Positions 34,376 to 45,798 of a stretch of 64,000 nt of DNA are shown here, piece by piece; the stretch's first letter is position 1, and every line of letters begins with the position of its first letter. Made by a program: the position numbers and the translations under genes. The DNA is from Talinum fruticosum. Its lineage: Eukaryota; Streptophyta; Magnoliopsida; Caryophyllales; Talinaceae. The stretch is taken from the NCBI GenBank assembly GCA_021018815.1, contig JAITYX010000078.1, forward strand, positions 310,001-374,000. The letters are read 5' to 3'. Under the pieces are notes generated by a model that ran no database searches, had not been told where the DNA came from, and saw only the letters and a program-made list of their open reading frames with translations.

Positions 34376-34650
34376 AAATTTAGACATATGATGACGGTTC
34401 TTTCTTTTGAACCGTTGTCATAGGAGTTCTGTATCAACTATAAGGGATGTCCTATGACGACGGCTTAGAAGAAACAACCGTTGTCATAGATAGGATTTTT
34501 ACTATAGCTTTTCGTTAAGAACCGTCGTCATATAGGGACCTATGACTATGGTTCAAAACCTAGTCAAAAGGTGGTTCATACAACGATGCCCCCGTTAGCC
34601 GTCGTTGAAGGTAATTTTTAACCGTAATTAAAAGTCGTTTCGTAGTAGTG
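34376..34650 (+). repeat. Right subterminal repeats and terminus of the CACTA element
   Basis: Multiple direct and inverted copies of ATGACGACGG / AACCGTTGTCATAG, ending CGTAGTAGTG at 34650. The inverted end reads CACTACTACG. It aligns with the end at 17915. Confidence 0.7.
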
Positions 34651-35035
34651 AAAGTTTGTCCTTCTCTTTGATAGTATGGCATTTTAGCAAAATGATTGAA
34701 TAGTCATAAACAAAACAATGTTTATTAAATTTGCACTATTAGTAACAACTAATAGACCACGATCATCATGAACTTAAGACACATAACTCGCTTGCACATT
34801 AGTGTGTATTATACCAATTAGTGAACAACAATACCAACAAGCCCGGCAGTGAAATTCGAACATTTTTTAGGAACCCCGCCCCACACTCTCTAGCTGGTGG
34901 TGGTGCTAGGCTTATTGCAGTAGGGTATTACATGCCGGCCATAGTTTATAAGCCCTAAAATTCACAAAGAAATCAAATAAAAAATTAAAACCCTAGAAAT
35001 AGAAAAATCTACAAACCAAAGTGAAGAAATGTTAG

Positions 35036-36113
35036 AATTACCAACAGATTGATAGTAACAAAAATTTGTTTTGTTAGTAAAAGTTATTTATAGCAACATT
35101 TACATTATCTCGATGATAATGTGATTGAAATAACAACACTTATATATCTGTTGGTAAAGATCGGAAATATTAGCAACAAAAAAATTAAATTGTTGGTATT
35201 GTATTTAATTAGTAACACTTACATTATCCGATAGTATTGTTATTGAAATAACAACACTCACATTATCTGTCGGTTAAGGTAGCAACACTTTTTTTCCATT
35301 TAAATTTTCTTTCCAACCTATTTTCTTAGAATCAAATAGAGCCTAAGTGATTGGATTAGTCACGGCTAAGTTATATTATTGATATGTGAGCTTGCATACA
35401 ATAGTTTAATGAAGTTAAGCTAAAAATTATTATATGTTTTCCACTTTTTTTTTTTCTTTCCACCCAATTTTTCAAAAATCAAATAGACTCTTACAATGTA
35501 AGTTCGATAAAGATCCAAATTATTGTGTGAATATGTTTTTTTCATGTATACAATGTGATGTTAAGCTAAAAATAATGACAGGTGTTCAGGTTACCATTTT
35601 CAACAATTTGTAATTATCTTTTTCGAACAGATATTTTTGATTGGAAAAATCAAATTTTATCGACAGATATTGTACTCATAAAATATATTTTACCAACAGA
35701 ACTTGTTGGAGAGATGCGTTTTTACTAGTAGATATGAACCATGGGAAGGTTTTAATACCAACGAGATATTTACGTTAGATATAATTAGGGCGCAAAACTA
35801 ACCATTACCAACGTATATATTTGTTGGTATTAACACATAACACCAACATATATAATTATGTTGGTATTGCTGAAAGTATTACAAACAAAACTCATATGTT
35901 GGTGTTAAACATTAATGGCAACAATCCACTTTATCTCGTTGGTAAAACTTTTACTCACCGAGTTTTCATCAATAGTTTAGTAACGAGATATTTTTCTATT
36001 GGTAAAACAACCAAAGTTGTGAAATCCTAGAAATATACATGCCCTTTACCAACAAAAAGTAGCTTTTACCAACGAGATATGGCCTTGTTGATAAAATTCA
36101 CTTTTTTGTAGTG
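35036..36113 (+). mobile_element. Third CACTA-like right end with ACCAACGAGATAT repeats
   Basis: More than ten copies of TTGGTA/TACCAAC words in both orientations (ACCAACGAGATAT, TATGTTGGTATTG, CGTTGGTAAAA) precede a terminus CTTTTTTGTAGTG at 36113, i.e. CACTACAAAAAAG inverted. This is a different family from the ends at 17915 and 34650. A left end was not found. It contains a truncated MITE at about 35286-35343. Confidence 0.5.
35286..35343. repeat. Truncated PIF/Harbinger-like MITE
   Basis: Only the right terminus remains: the block TTTCTTTCCAACCTATTTTC and the end ATCAAATAGAGCC followed by TAA. It matches the MITEs at 38351, 38860 and 40442. Confidence 0.6.
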
Positions 36114-36177
36114 CCAATAATTTGTAGAAATTGAAACACTAGAGTTTAGATCTTACTAACAAAATCAAAGAGTCTTC

Positions 36178-36470
36178 AATGATAGAGTCGCGGGATTAAC
36201 AATAGCGAGCGCGTGATGAAAGATGGAGAGAGAGGGTTCGATGAGCGAGGAGAGAGAAAGCTGCGTGAGGAAGGATGGAGAGAGAGATAGAGAGAGTCTC
36301 GAGCAGGGACAGAGAGAGTGGAGAAAGAATGGATAGAGAGAAGCTCAAGCATGGAGGTGTGAGGAAGGAATTATGGGCTCAAAGAAGGTCCCACAAGGTA
36401 GGGATTGAGAGAGAGAGAGAGCGCATCTTAAGAATGGAAAGGGAAAATGTATCTATACGTTGGTAGAGAG
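36178..36470 (+). repeat. Purine-rich GA-repeat tract
   Basis: Long runs of GAGAGA with GGATGGAGAGAG units on the plus strand. No conserved protein. An open frame here is only a low-complexity Arg/Glu translation. Confidence 0.6.
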
Positions 36471-36496
36471 GGAAAATATTTTTACCTGAAAAATTT

Positions 36497-38121
36497 TGAA
36501 GACTCGGACTTTATACTTACACTTTTCTGAGTTCCATAAAGGAATCAAGTATAAGACTTCATCTCTTATAGGGTTTTGATTTCAAGTCATTCTATGTGCC
36601 TTAAAAACTTTTCTGAGTGATATAGCATTTTCTCCGAGTGTTATAGAAACTACCGTATATGTTTACGCTTGATTCCGATCGACTCGTAAAGCATACTTCT
36701 ACATGCCACTTCATACTCGGTTCCGAGTCACTCAACACTCGGGTATATTACATGTTCAAACACTTTCTTTCACGCGCATAAATTCAAGTCCGACTTCGTG
36801 TTCCAGGAATTATATTATTAATTCACTATTCTAAGTCAACATATCTTGTTTGAACTTTGTTTAGTTTAGATCAAGTTTGTCTACTCTAATTTTCTCCTTT
36901 TGACTTGATTATATTTTAGACTCACTAAGATGGAATTTGAGTATCATGGATATTAGACTCAGAAAATTCCATTCCTTTTTAACTCGGATAATTAATCACT
37001 TAATTATCTTAATTATGTTATTATCTCGTGTCTAATCTTGTACCAAAGTATTTTATACTTTGAGAACCAAATTAGTTTACTTTTGTAGGTTATTCAAACG
37101 AGGCTATCCTATTTTTGAATTACAAAAGTAACCGGCTTCAAAACGTCTAATCACCAGCAGACAAGGCTTTTTCCACCTTCGACCTAGCCCCACACACTGT
37201 GTCGGGGTTGTCTCGTTTCCAAAATTGGAAATCTGCAACATTAAGCTCAATGGTGGTGTCCACCTTACTTTTCAAGACACCACCAATGATTTTGGGACTT
37301 CCAAAGGAGTCAAGAGTCGTTGCGCAACGTTCATATCTCAACGGATATTTTCCGAGTGACTCGTAAAATCCATTACAACGATCACAAAGGACTTCCAGTC
37401 GGAAGATGGACACAACGGCTAAGCTGCTTGGTCATCTATAAATAGAAGCCAACTTTCAAGACTTGAAGATTGCTGAACCAATTGTTAATACACATACTTG
37501 AGCAAAAGTCATTGTATTCATTCTCAATCTTCTACTTACAACTCCAATTCTATATTTAATATTTCTCCGAGTTGTAAGGTCTTGTACTCGATTACAAACT
37601 CTCTTTCTTACTTTCTAAGTAAGGTCCCTTGACCGAGCCGTAAGGGTTAACTCAGCTCGCTTGTCCCTAACTGTAAGGGTTATCTCGGTTAGGAAGTACT
37701 AAATCGGATAAGGGAATTTGTGAGTCTAGGAAAAACTTGTAAGGAGTTGTCTAAGGGAGCAACTCGGGTTGAGTCGGCCTACCGTATTTTGTGCACTCAA
37801 AATAGTGGATTTGACTTCGTACTTGGATTAGCACGGTCCGTGCTTTGATTAGCACGGTCCGTGCTTTTTGCCCCAGGAGGGTTTCCACGTAATTTCTAAG
37901 TTATCACTTTTCCGAGTGCATTCTAAACTCAAACAGCTTTTAAAGTTCTGTTTAATTTGTTTCTTCATTCTTTATCGAACTCCGAGTCGGTGCTTTTCTA
38001 AGTTCATCCTTGACTCCCACTCACCTCATAGTCATATCTATTTTAAATTTCAAGCAAATTTCATCATCACCCTATTCACCCCCCTCTAGGGTGATTTAGC
38101 CTCTCCAAGAGCAAACCTTCA
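36497..38121 (+). mobile_element. Solo LTR E of the Sirevirus-like family
   Basis: 1625 bp, TGAAGACTCGGAC to GCAAACCTTCA, flanked on both sides by the perfect 5-bp duplication AATTT (36492-36496 and 38122-38126). There is no primer site or coding sequence on either side, so this is a solo LTR formed by LTR-LTR recombination. A TATA box lies at 37436-37446. A 20-bp tandem duplication (ATTAGCACGGTCCGTGCTTT) lies at about 37827-37868. Confidence 0.93.
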
Positions 38122-38350
38122 AATTTTTCCCAAATTTCTAATACCAAAGAGATAAAAACCCGAAAATAATTTTTCGTGAGAATTATTTTATTTCGAACCA
38201 AATTGTTCAATCTAATATTCACTTAAAGTTAACTCATTGTTCATTAATACATTCTTCACTAAAATTAACATATTTTTCACTGCCTCTTTTTTTTCTCTCT
38301 CATGGTATTCTCAATCTCATCTAAATCTTAGAAAAAATATTTAATACTAA

Positions 38351-38746
38351 GGCTCTATTTGGTTCTAAAAAACTAGAAGGAAATTAAAAAATGTAGAAAA
38401 TGAATTTCTTTCCCTTATTTGAATTGAAGAAAAAAAGAGAGAAAAAAATTTGATGGAAAAACTCATAGAAAATTTTGTCAATTTGATCAATGATATTTTT
38501 CTTCCAAAATTGAGAGGAAAATGGAAAAAAATTCACAAAAAGAGAGAAATGAAGAAAAGAGAGAGAATTTTCTCTCCATAACAATGTGGTGATGGGTAAG
38601 AGGCTGGAAAATTATAATTTTTTTCCCTCTATTTTTCCTTGAACTAAACATAAGAAAAATAATAATTTCCCTTAACTTTTTGTCCTCATCACTTTTTTTG
38701 TATTTAAATTTTTTTCCAACCTATTTTCTTCAAATCAAATAGAGGC
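38351..38746. mobile_element. PIF/Harbinger-like MITE, copy 1
   Basis: 396 bp. Ends GGCTCTATTTGGTTCTA and its near-inverse ATCAAATAGAGGC, flanked by TAA on both sides (38348-38350, 38747-38749). No coding capacity; one strand is purine-rich. The TAA duplication is typical of PIF/Harbinger (Tourist) MITEs. Confidence 0.82.
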
Positions 38747-38859
38747 TAAATATATTTAAAGGTAACACCAAATTTTGTGACATTTTTGAATAAATAGTAA
38801 AGTTTAAGGACAGTTTTAGCTAAGATCATAAAGTTTGGGAGGCTTTATAACTTTTATAA

Positions 38860-39358
38860 GGTTGTATTTGATTCTAAAAAAATATTGAAAAAAAAATTTT
38901 TATGGGAAAAAGTGAGGAGGAAAAAAAGTAAGGAAAAATAATTTTTTTCTTGTATTTGGTTCAAGGAAAAATAGCGGGAAAAAAAATTATAATTCCTTTC
39001 TGACATTATTCATCCACCATTGTCATGTAGAAGAAGAGAAAATTTTCAATAGTCTTGATTAATTGAAGTCACTCTATTTTTCTTACTTATCCACCATAGT
39101 CATGAGAGGAGAGAGAAAATTTTTAATGACATTGATTAATTAAAGTTTCTCTCTTTTCTCCCTTTCTCTCTATATATGAAAATTTTCTTCTATTTTTCTC
39201 TCAATTTCGGAAGGAAAATATTATTGATCAAATTGAGAAATTTTCATGATTTTTTTTATCAAACTTTTTTTTTCTTTTTCTTCAATTCAAACAAGGAAAA
39301 TAAATTTTTTTCTATATTTTTTTCTTTCTTTCTAATTTCCCTAGAATCAAATAGAACC
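38860..39358. mobile_element. PIF/Harbinger-like MITE, copy 2
   Basis: 499 bp. Ends GGTTGTATTTGATTCTA and AATCAAATAGAACC, flanked by TAA (38857-38859, 39359-39361). The interior resembles copy 1 but is more diverged and contains a local inverted region. Confidence 0.78.
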
Positions 39359-39361
39359 TAA

Positions 39362-40438
39362 AGGCTTAACCAAAATTTCAATTTGATTTAACTAATTTCT
39401 AAGGTTACAAAAGTTTGAGAAACTTTTCCACGGCATGAATCGCTGCCACAAAATGTGATCGATAATCAAATTCCCATGATTAATCAGGCAAATAATATGA
39501 CCGTAATTGCGCTATATTTTCCACTAAGGATTTCTGTCAACGAATGCAAACAGAGAGAGGTTTGATTAGTTGGCTTAATTCAGATGCACTACGAAGCTTT
39601 CAAAAGAATGCAAACAAAAAAATGGGGGAGGAAAAATATAAATAATGGTAAGTTTCAAACGATATTTATATATTTGCTTATAATAACTTTCGATTTATTT
39701 GAACTCATTCCATCTCTTTTCAACTTATTTTAATTATAACATCTGTAATAACTAATTATTTTATCTCATTTTAACTCATTTTAATTATAATAACTACAAT
39801 AATTTATTTTAACAAATATTTTGCACAGCCAAGAGTATAAAATTCGTTGTTTTGAGGTTTGATTTCCTCTTTTAGGGAAACAATGATGACAAAATTTTGT
39901 GGCAGCTAATTATGAAAAGCGAAGCAAAAAAAAAAAAAAAAAAGAAACCGAAATGAAGTTGATCAAGTTCTGGCTGTGATAATTGAGAAAACGAATCCCC
40001 AAAAAAATAATAAAAAGGGCAAGGAAACTAACTTTATCACTACTAAATTTCCGTGAAAGGTAAAAGAATGTTGAAATTTAAAGTGACAAAATAAAATATT
40101 TAAATTCCCCTTCAAAGAAAGCAGCTTTTTCAAGTCAATATTAGACATCCCGATTACACCATACTCGTCCAAACAAAAAGGGACCCAAACACCACAAATA
40201 AACCGGCTTCCTCAAATGTCCAAGTGTACAAAGTGCACTAATAGGACATCATTAAATTCCCCAAATTTTTAACTTTTATGGTCCAAAGTTACATATTAGC
40301 GTAATCTAAATAAATTAACACTATAAGTCTAAAATAAGTATAAAACCTCACAAGTTCACAAAACCAATAAAACTTGAGCCAAATAATAAACTCAAATCTT
40401 TTAAGAAAATATAAGGCTCTTAAAAATTTCGCATTCAC
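39362..40438. other. Gap between MITEs
   Basis: AT-rich DNA with a poly-A run near 39925-39942. No gene or terminal repeats recognised. Confidence 0.4.
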
Positions 40439-40441
40439 TAA

Positions 40442-40872
40442 GGTTCTATTTGATTCTAAGAAAATTAGAAGGAAAGAGAAAAATGTGGAAAATGATTTTT
40501 TTCCCTTGTTTGAATTGAAGAAAAATGAGAGAAAAAAAGTTTGATGGAAAAACTCATGGAAAATTTTGTCAATTTGATAAATGATATTTTCCTTCCAAAA
40601 TTGAGAGGAAAATGGAAGAAAAATTTCACAAAAGAGAGAATTCTATTAAAAAATATCATTAAAAGTTTTCTCTCTCCTTTCAATTAATCAATGCTATTGA
40701 GTATTTTCTCTATGCTCTCCATGACAATGTAATGATTATAATTTTTTTCCCTTTATTTTTCCTTAAACCAAACATAAGAAAAAAATTAATGTCCTCTTAA
40801 CTTTTTTTCCTCGTCACTTTTTTTCCATTTAAATTTTCTTTCCAACCTATTTTCTTAAACTCAAATAGAACC
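40442..40872. mobile_element. PIF/Harbinger-like MITE, copy 3
   Basis: 431 bp. Ends GGTTCTATTTGATTCTAAG and CTCAAATAGAACC, flanked by TAA (40439-40441, 40873-40875). Closely similar to copy 1. Confidence 0.82.
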
Positions 40873-41520
40873 TAAACGAACCAAACTCAAACCAAATAAA
40901 GAGCCAGGCTTCTCAAATTTTCCCTCAAGTATTAATCAAGCCCAAGACAAAAATTGGACCTAGAACTACGTCAATTTGATTCCACCAAGGATGTATAGAA
41001 AACGTAATAAAATAAATTTTCGGTGCAACCACAAGTCAAATAAAAATGGACCAACTCTAAGAAGCTATAAGTTGGCAAGCACAATACGTGAAACCATAGC
41101 AATAAAAGACATAAAATTTAAAGTGCAAAATCAAGTCCAAAGATTGCGGCTATTAATTTAGCCTAAAAATGAAATGGTTATTAACTTAACCAAAAATCAA
41201 AATTAAATTAAATTAAATGGTTATTAATTTGACCTAAAATTAATTCCAACTTAAAATAAAATTAAAGAATTACATATGGTTTGATCCGGGTACGTAGTAA
41301 GGATGGCAGTGGGTCCTAGACCCGACCCGGACTCGCTGGACCCGACCCATTTAATCGGGTCCAGGTCTAAAAATTGGACCCGGTGGATCCGGGGTCGGGT
41401 CCGGGTCTAACTGTTTCGAGTCCGGGTTGGGTCCGGGTCCGAAAAATCGGACCCGGACCCGACCTGGACTCGGATATTAAATTTTTTTAAAAAATTTTCA
41501 CAACGAACCTCAAATTAATA

Positions 41521-42000
41521 TTGCAATTTGGAAAGGAAACCCTTCGTTCTCAACTTCTCTCCCTCCCCCTCTCACACAGCGCAGCGTCCGTCCGTCCCCA
41601 CCCCCACCCCCACCCCCACCCATCCTCTCGCTTCGACCTCGCACTCGCAGTCCTCAGGCGCAACCGCTGGCCGGAGTTCGATCTGTCCGGTCCGTCCTCT
41701 CTCCGGCCCCTCCCGTCTCCGGCCGCGCTATTTGTCTCGTCACTTCACTTCGTTCTTCGCTCGTCGTCGGCCTCGCTCGTCATCGGCCTCGCTCGTCGTC
41801 ACTTCACTTCCAGTCCCTGCTCTCGTAATCGTAGCAACTCGGCGAGCAGCGACATCTTCGATTTACTCCCCGCACTCGTAATCGCCGGTCGGGATTTACT
41901 CTCGCGGCCCCTCCTCTCTCCGGCCACGCTGTTCAGCCTCCTTCTTCGTTGGTCGGCTTCGATTTTAAGGTACTTGATTAATTTCTTTTTCCAGTCCTAT
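41521..42000 (+). other. GC/CT-rich leader region of the hAT element
   Basis: A CpG-rich stretch with a (CCCCCA)n microsatellite at 41597-41622, unlike the AT-rich surroundings. It resembles a plant 5' untranslated exon. The open frames are Ser/Arg/Pro-rich and not conserved. A GT donor-like site follows at about 41970. Confidence 0.4.
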
Positions 42001-42084
42001 TTGTTCTAGTTTCGGGAATATAATCGCAGACAATGGGACATTCGTGCTTGTTTTTTCTCTACATGGGTAATCATCTAGTTAGTT

Positions 42085-42670
42085 AACTATCCTTGGTGGG
42101 TTATGGGCAACGACAATAGCTTAATGGCTGGGACTAATGCTAGATTCCTTGGCCTTTTTCTTACAAAATAATTACACAAAGGAGGGAGGATCAATCCTCT
42201 TTGTTGGTGTGGTGTCCAATCGATAGACAAAGAAAAGGTGAATGGCATAGAGAGATGGTTGAAGAGATTTTTACGCCATGTGATATCGAACACATTCTCC
42301 AATTACCAGTTTGTCCTAATTGGCCACAAGATACAATTTCTTGGTTCTATACAAGCAACGGATAGTTAACGGTTAAATCGACTTACTATGTAGCTAGGAG
42401 CTTAAAGAAACTAGATAGTTCTATACAAGCAATGGAGAGTTAATGGTTAAATCAGCTTACCATGTAGCTAGGAGCTTAAAGAAAATGGACAGGGCGACTA
42501 GTATAGAATGGTAAACGTTGCTTCATGAATTCCAAATTTGAGCATGCATTGTGATATTTATGGTGCTATGGAAGAGTCCGATATCCATGCACTTTTCTTA
42601 TGTCTTTTGGCTTGTGAAATCTGGATGGGTACTGGTTTTGAGGAGTCCGATACGAGTGGCTAATTGTATA
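42085..42670 (+). pseudogene. LINE fragment inside the hAT element
   Basis: The plus strand encodes blocks of the C-terminal part of an L1-type LINE ORF2: WWVMGNDNSLMAGTNARFL (compare W.VGNG.SI.W), VEEIFTPCDIEHILQLPV and CPNWPQDTISWFYTSNG, LTVKSTYYVARSLK, then the zf-RVT finger CDIYGAMEESDIHALFLC and ACEIW. Stops and shifts are present. An approximately 75-bp tandem duplication (about 42345-42420 and 42421-42500) repeats the YTSNG to ARSLK part. It lies before the transposase start at 42805. Confidence 0.65.
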
Positions 42671-42804
42671 TCCAATGAACTTGACAAGGTCAAATTTGTG
42701 TGCATTTGTCTTTTCCGGCTTGCTCCCCGCTTATTTAAATTTATTTGTTAATTTAATTGGTAAAATTTTAAAGAATTAATTGTGAAGTTGTATGTAGTTT
42801 CATT

Positions 42805-44975
42805 ATGGATGAAGATTCAAACCGTGCGGAGTCTAAGGCTAAGTGTGATCAGTCGAAAGATGATGGTGGTTCATCTCGATCTGTGCCTCCCGGTTTTGAA
42901 AATGAGAAATGCGATACACCTTTTGTCGACTTAGAAGGTGATGGTGATGGGAATAACATGTCAACTCAAGAACCAATTTCGGGTACTTCTACACAAAGAA
43001 CTAGGAGGGCCACTTCAAAAGTATGGGAATATTTTGAAAAGATACATGTCAATGGGGTGCTTACAGGAACTAGATGTAAGCATTGTAAAAGGTGTTATTG
43101 GCTAATAGCTCAAGTGGAACTTCACATCTTATAAAACATGCAGAGAAGGTATGTAGTGGTAGGCATTTGAGAATTGCGAATGGTCAAAGAAGATTCAACA
43201 TAGTAAAGGAAGATGATGGGACAAGTAGTATAGAGTTGAAATCAAAGTCTTCGATTTTAATTTTGATCAAGAATTCTCTAGGAGAAAGTTATTGGATATG
43301 ATTGTGATACACGAGTATTCATTATCCATGGTTGATCATGTTGGATTTAGAGAGTTTGTCGAAAGTTTAAATAATTCTTTCAAGATGATTTCTCGGAACA
43401 CTTTGAAATCGGACATTATGAAAGTCTTTCAAAGCGAGAAAGTTATCCTCAAGGATATGTTGGTGCATAATTCTAGTAGAGTTGCAATCACAACCGACAT
43501 GTGGACAGCTTCAAATCAAAAAAAAGGCTACAGGTTGTAACTTCTCACTTTGTAGATGAGCAATGGGTTTTACGTAGTAGAACTTTGAGGTAATATTTCT
43601 TTAACTTATCTATTATATGTCTCATTTATTAGGTTTAATTTCTTTAATTTAATGTTTATATTTATAATATGCTTACAGTAGTTATGTTTCATTTATTTAG
43701 GTTTTCATATGTGCCATGTCCACATACCAAAATAATCCTTGCAAAGATTCTCGTGGATTGTTTGTCACATTATTCAATTGCAAACAAAATTTCATCGTAG
43801 TTGTTGACAATTGTACTACTAATGATGCAATGATGGGTATGTTGTTGGAGGAATTTGAACCAAAGTCTCCGATATTAGGTGGTGGTTTCTTAAACATGAG
43901 ATGTGCTGCCCATATTTTGAATTTGATTGTTAAGGATGGATTGGATGTGATTGAATCTGCAATTGAGAAGATTAGAGATTGTGTTGCTTTTTGGACATTA
44001 ACTCCAAAAAGAATTGAAAAGTTCATAGATGCTTGTAGGTTTTGGAATTGTGTAGTTCTAAAATGTTGGCCCTTGATTGTAAAACAAGATGGAACTCTAC
44101 ATTTTTATGCTTCAAACATGTCTGCCTTATAAGGATGTATTTGATAGATTGAAACGTTTGAATAAGAGGCTTAAGTTTGTAGTTCCTTCCGAAGATGATT
44201 GGGAAATGGCCGAAAAGATTTGTGGGAAATTGGAGATTTTTTATAGAACAACAAAGGCTTTTTCGGTAGGAAATATCCTACGACCAACTTGTTTTTTCGT
44301 CGTATTTGTGCTATTAGACTTGCTTTAAGAAGTTGGTTAGAAAGTGATAGTGAACTCATTAGAAATATGGCGGCAAATATGATTGAAAAGTTTGACAAAT
44401 ATTGGAGTCAAACTAATGGGCTTTTGGCTATTGCTACTATTTTGGATCCAAGAAATAAGATGGATTGTGTTGATTATTATTTCAAGAGGATATACAATGA
44501 AGGGGCTGAGATAGAGTTGGAAAGAATTAGGGGTTTGCTTGGTGATCTTTTGGTAGAATATCAAAAAGTTGATGGTGCCACCGAGCACGAAGAAGGTGCT
44601 TCTTCTACGAAACCACCTGGTGTTTCTTTGAAGCGAAAAAGTCCCGATACATTTGATATTGAGGATGAAGATGATTTTGCTCGAGCAAAGAAATCAAAAC
44701 AACGAAAGGTGAATGTAAAATGTGAGTTGGAGCATTATTTGAATGATGATACATTGCCCGATGATCCGAGTTTGATGTTCTTTACTTTTGGAAAAAAGAT
44801 GTCAAGTATCCAACATTGAGGAGAATTGCTAGAGATATTCTTGCCATACCCATTTCTACTCGTAGCGTCCGAAAGTGCTTTTAGTATGGGTGGAAGAGTA
44901 ATTAGTCCTCATCGGTCCCGACTTCATGCAAATACCGTAGAGGCACTAATGTGTTTGCAAAATGGATGACTGAAG
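42805..44975 (+). pseudogene. hAT transposase (BED finger to hATC), frameshifted
   Basis: Starts MDEDSNRAESKAKCDQSKDD. An acidic N-terminus is followed by a BED zinc finger (VWEYFEKIHVNG, CKHCKR, then after a frameshift near 43095 GTSHLIKHAEK). Core blocks: MIVIHEYSLSMVDHVGFREF, RVAITTDMWTASNQKKGY, an intron at 43590-43700 with GT and AG, FIVVVDNCTTNDAMMGMLLE, GGGFLNMRCAAHILNLIVKD, FDKYWSQTNGLLAIATILDP. The hATC dimerisation region has CELEHYLNDDTLPDDPS, WKKDVKYPTLRRIARDILAI and SAFSMGGRVISPHRSRLH, with two shifts. At least four frameshifts make it inactive. Confidence 0.88.
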
Positions 44976-45798
44976 CTATCATTGCTAAGGGTAATATTAT
45001 TTGTTTTTCTTTATTTATTATCAACTAACATATAATACATTATTATTTATTAATGTATTTTGGTTTTATTTTGTAGCTGCAATTAAAACTCCTCATGCTT
45101 ATGGTACAATTATTGAAGATTCCGATGGCGATGAAGAAAACCAAAAATCGACGTCATTGATATGGTATAGCTTAATTAATGAACTTAGATTTCAATATAT
45201 TTTTAGTTATATTTTATTGAAACTAAGTTATAATCTATCTTTTCACATTTTAGGATCTTGACGCATACACTCGAAACGGATGGTAGCATACACCTTTGAA
45301 GCCAAACTCTTGAAGCGGTTTGATGGATTGAAGATGCTTATGGTGCCACTTTGATGGATTTTGTGTTGAACTTGAACTCTTTTAAACTTTGTGTTAAACT
45401 TTGATGGACTTTTTTGGACTTTTTGTTGTTAAGCTTTGATGAACTTTGGATTTTGGTTGTGTCAAACTTTGATGAATTTTGTGTTTAATGTATTGGTTTA
45501 TTTGGTTTGTATGAACTAAATATTTGGTTTGTACAATAGGTTAGTTGATAGATAGGTTAGTATAATACTAAATAGGTTATATGCACAAAATACTAATTTT
45601 TAAATTCATTTATGATAAAAATATACTAGACCCGTTTAAGACCCGTGGACTCGTGGACCCGTCGGGTCCGGGTCCGGGTCCAAATTTTACAGACCCGCCG
45701 GGTTCGGGTCAGTCCGGGTCCAAGTTTAAAAAGTTAAATGGGTCCGGGTCCAATCGGACCCGACCTGCACCCGACCCATTACCATCCCTAGTACGTAG

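Larger units (their letters stand above)
19600..34650 (+). mobile_element. CACTA (En/Spm-like) element split by copia element C
   Basis: The right terminus is at 34650 (CGTAGTAGTG, i.e. CACTACTACG inverted) with a dense subterminal region at 34376-34650. A region of similar GACGACAGTTC/ACTGTCGTC words lies at 19679-19861. Between them are a Ptta/En-Spm-like gene relic and a C48 peptidase-like gene, a cargo known in plant CACTA elements. Bases 23557-34050 are the later insertion of copia element C. I could not find a CACTA left terminus, so the left boundary is approximate. Confidence 0.55.
41298..45790 (+). mobile_element. hAT element with perfect 8-bp target duplication
   Basis: 4493 bp. 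Terminal inverted repeats TAAGGATGGCAGTGGGTC and GACCCATTACCATCCCTA are flanked by GTACGTAG at 41290-41297 and 45791-45798. Subterminal regions (41310-41480, 45640-45780) are packed with GGGTCCGGGTC words in both orientations. The interior holds a CT-rich leader, a LINE fragment (42085-42670) and a broken transposase (42805-44975). Duplication length, terminal sequence and the BED/hATC protein all agree on hAT. Confidence 0.95.

Noticed and set aside
35821..36030. 69-codon frame in the CACTA-like end
   Set aside because: It runs through TTGGTA subterminal repeats, not a gene.
41521..42009. 162-codon Ser/Arg/Pro-rich frame
   Set aside because: It is the CpG-rich leader of the hAT element, with an overlapping second frame of similar length, so it is a composition effect.
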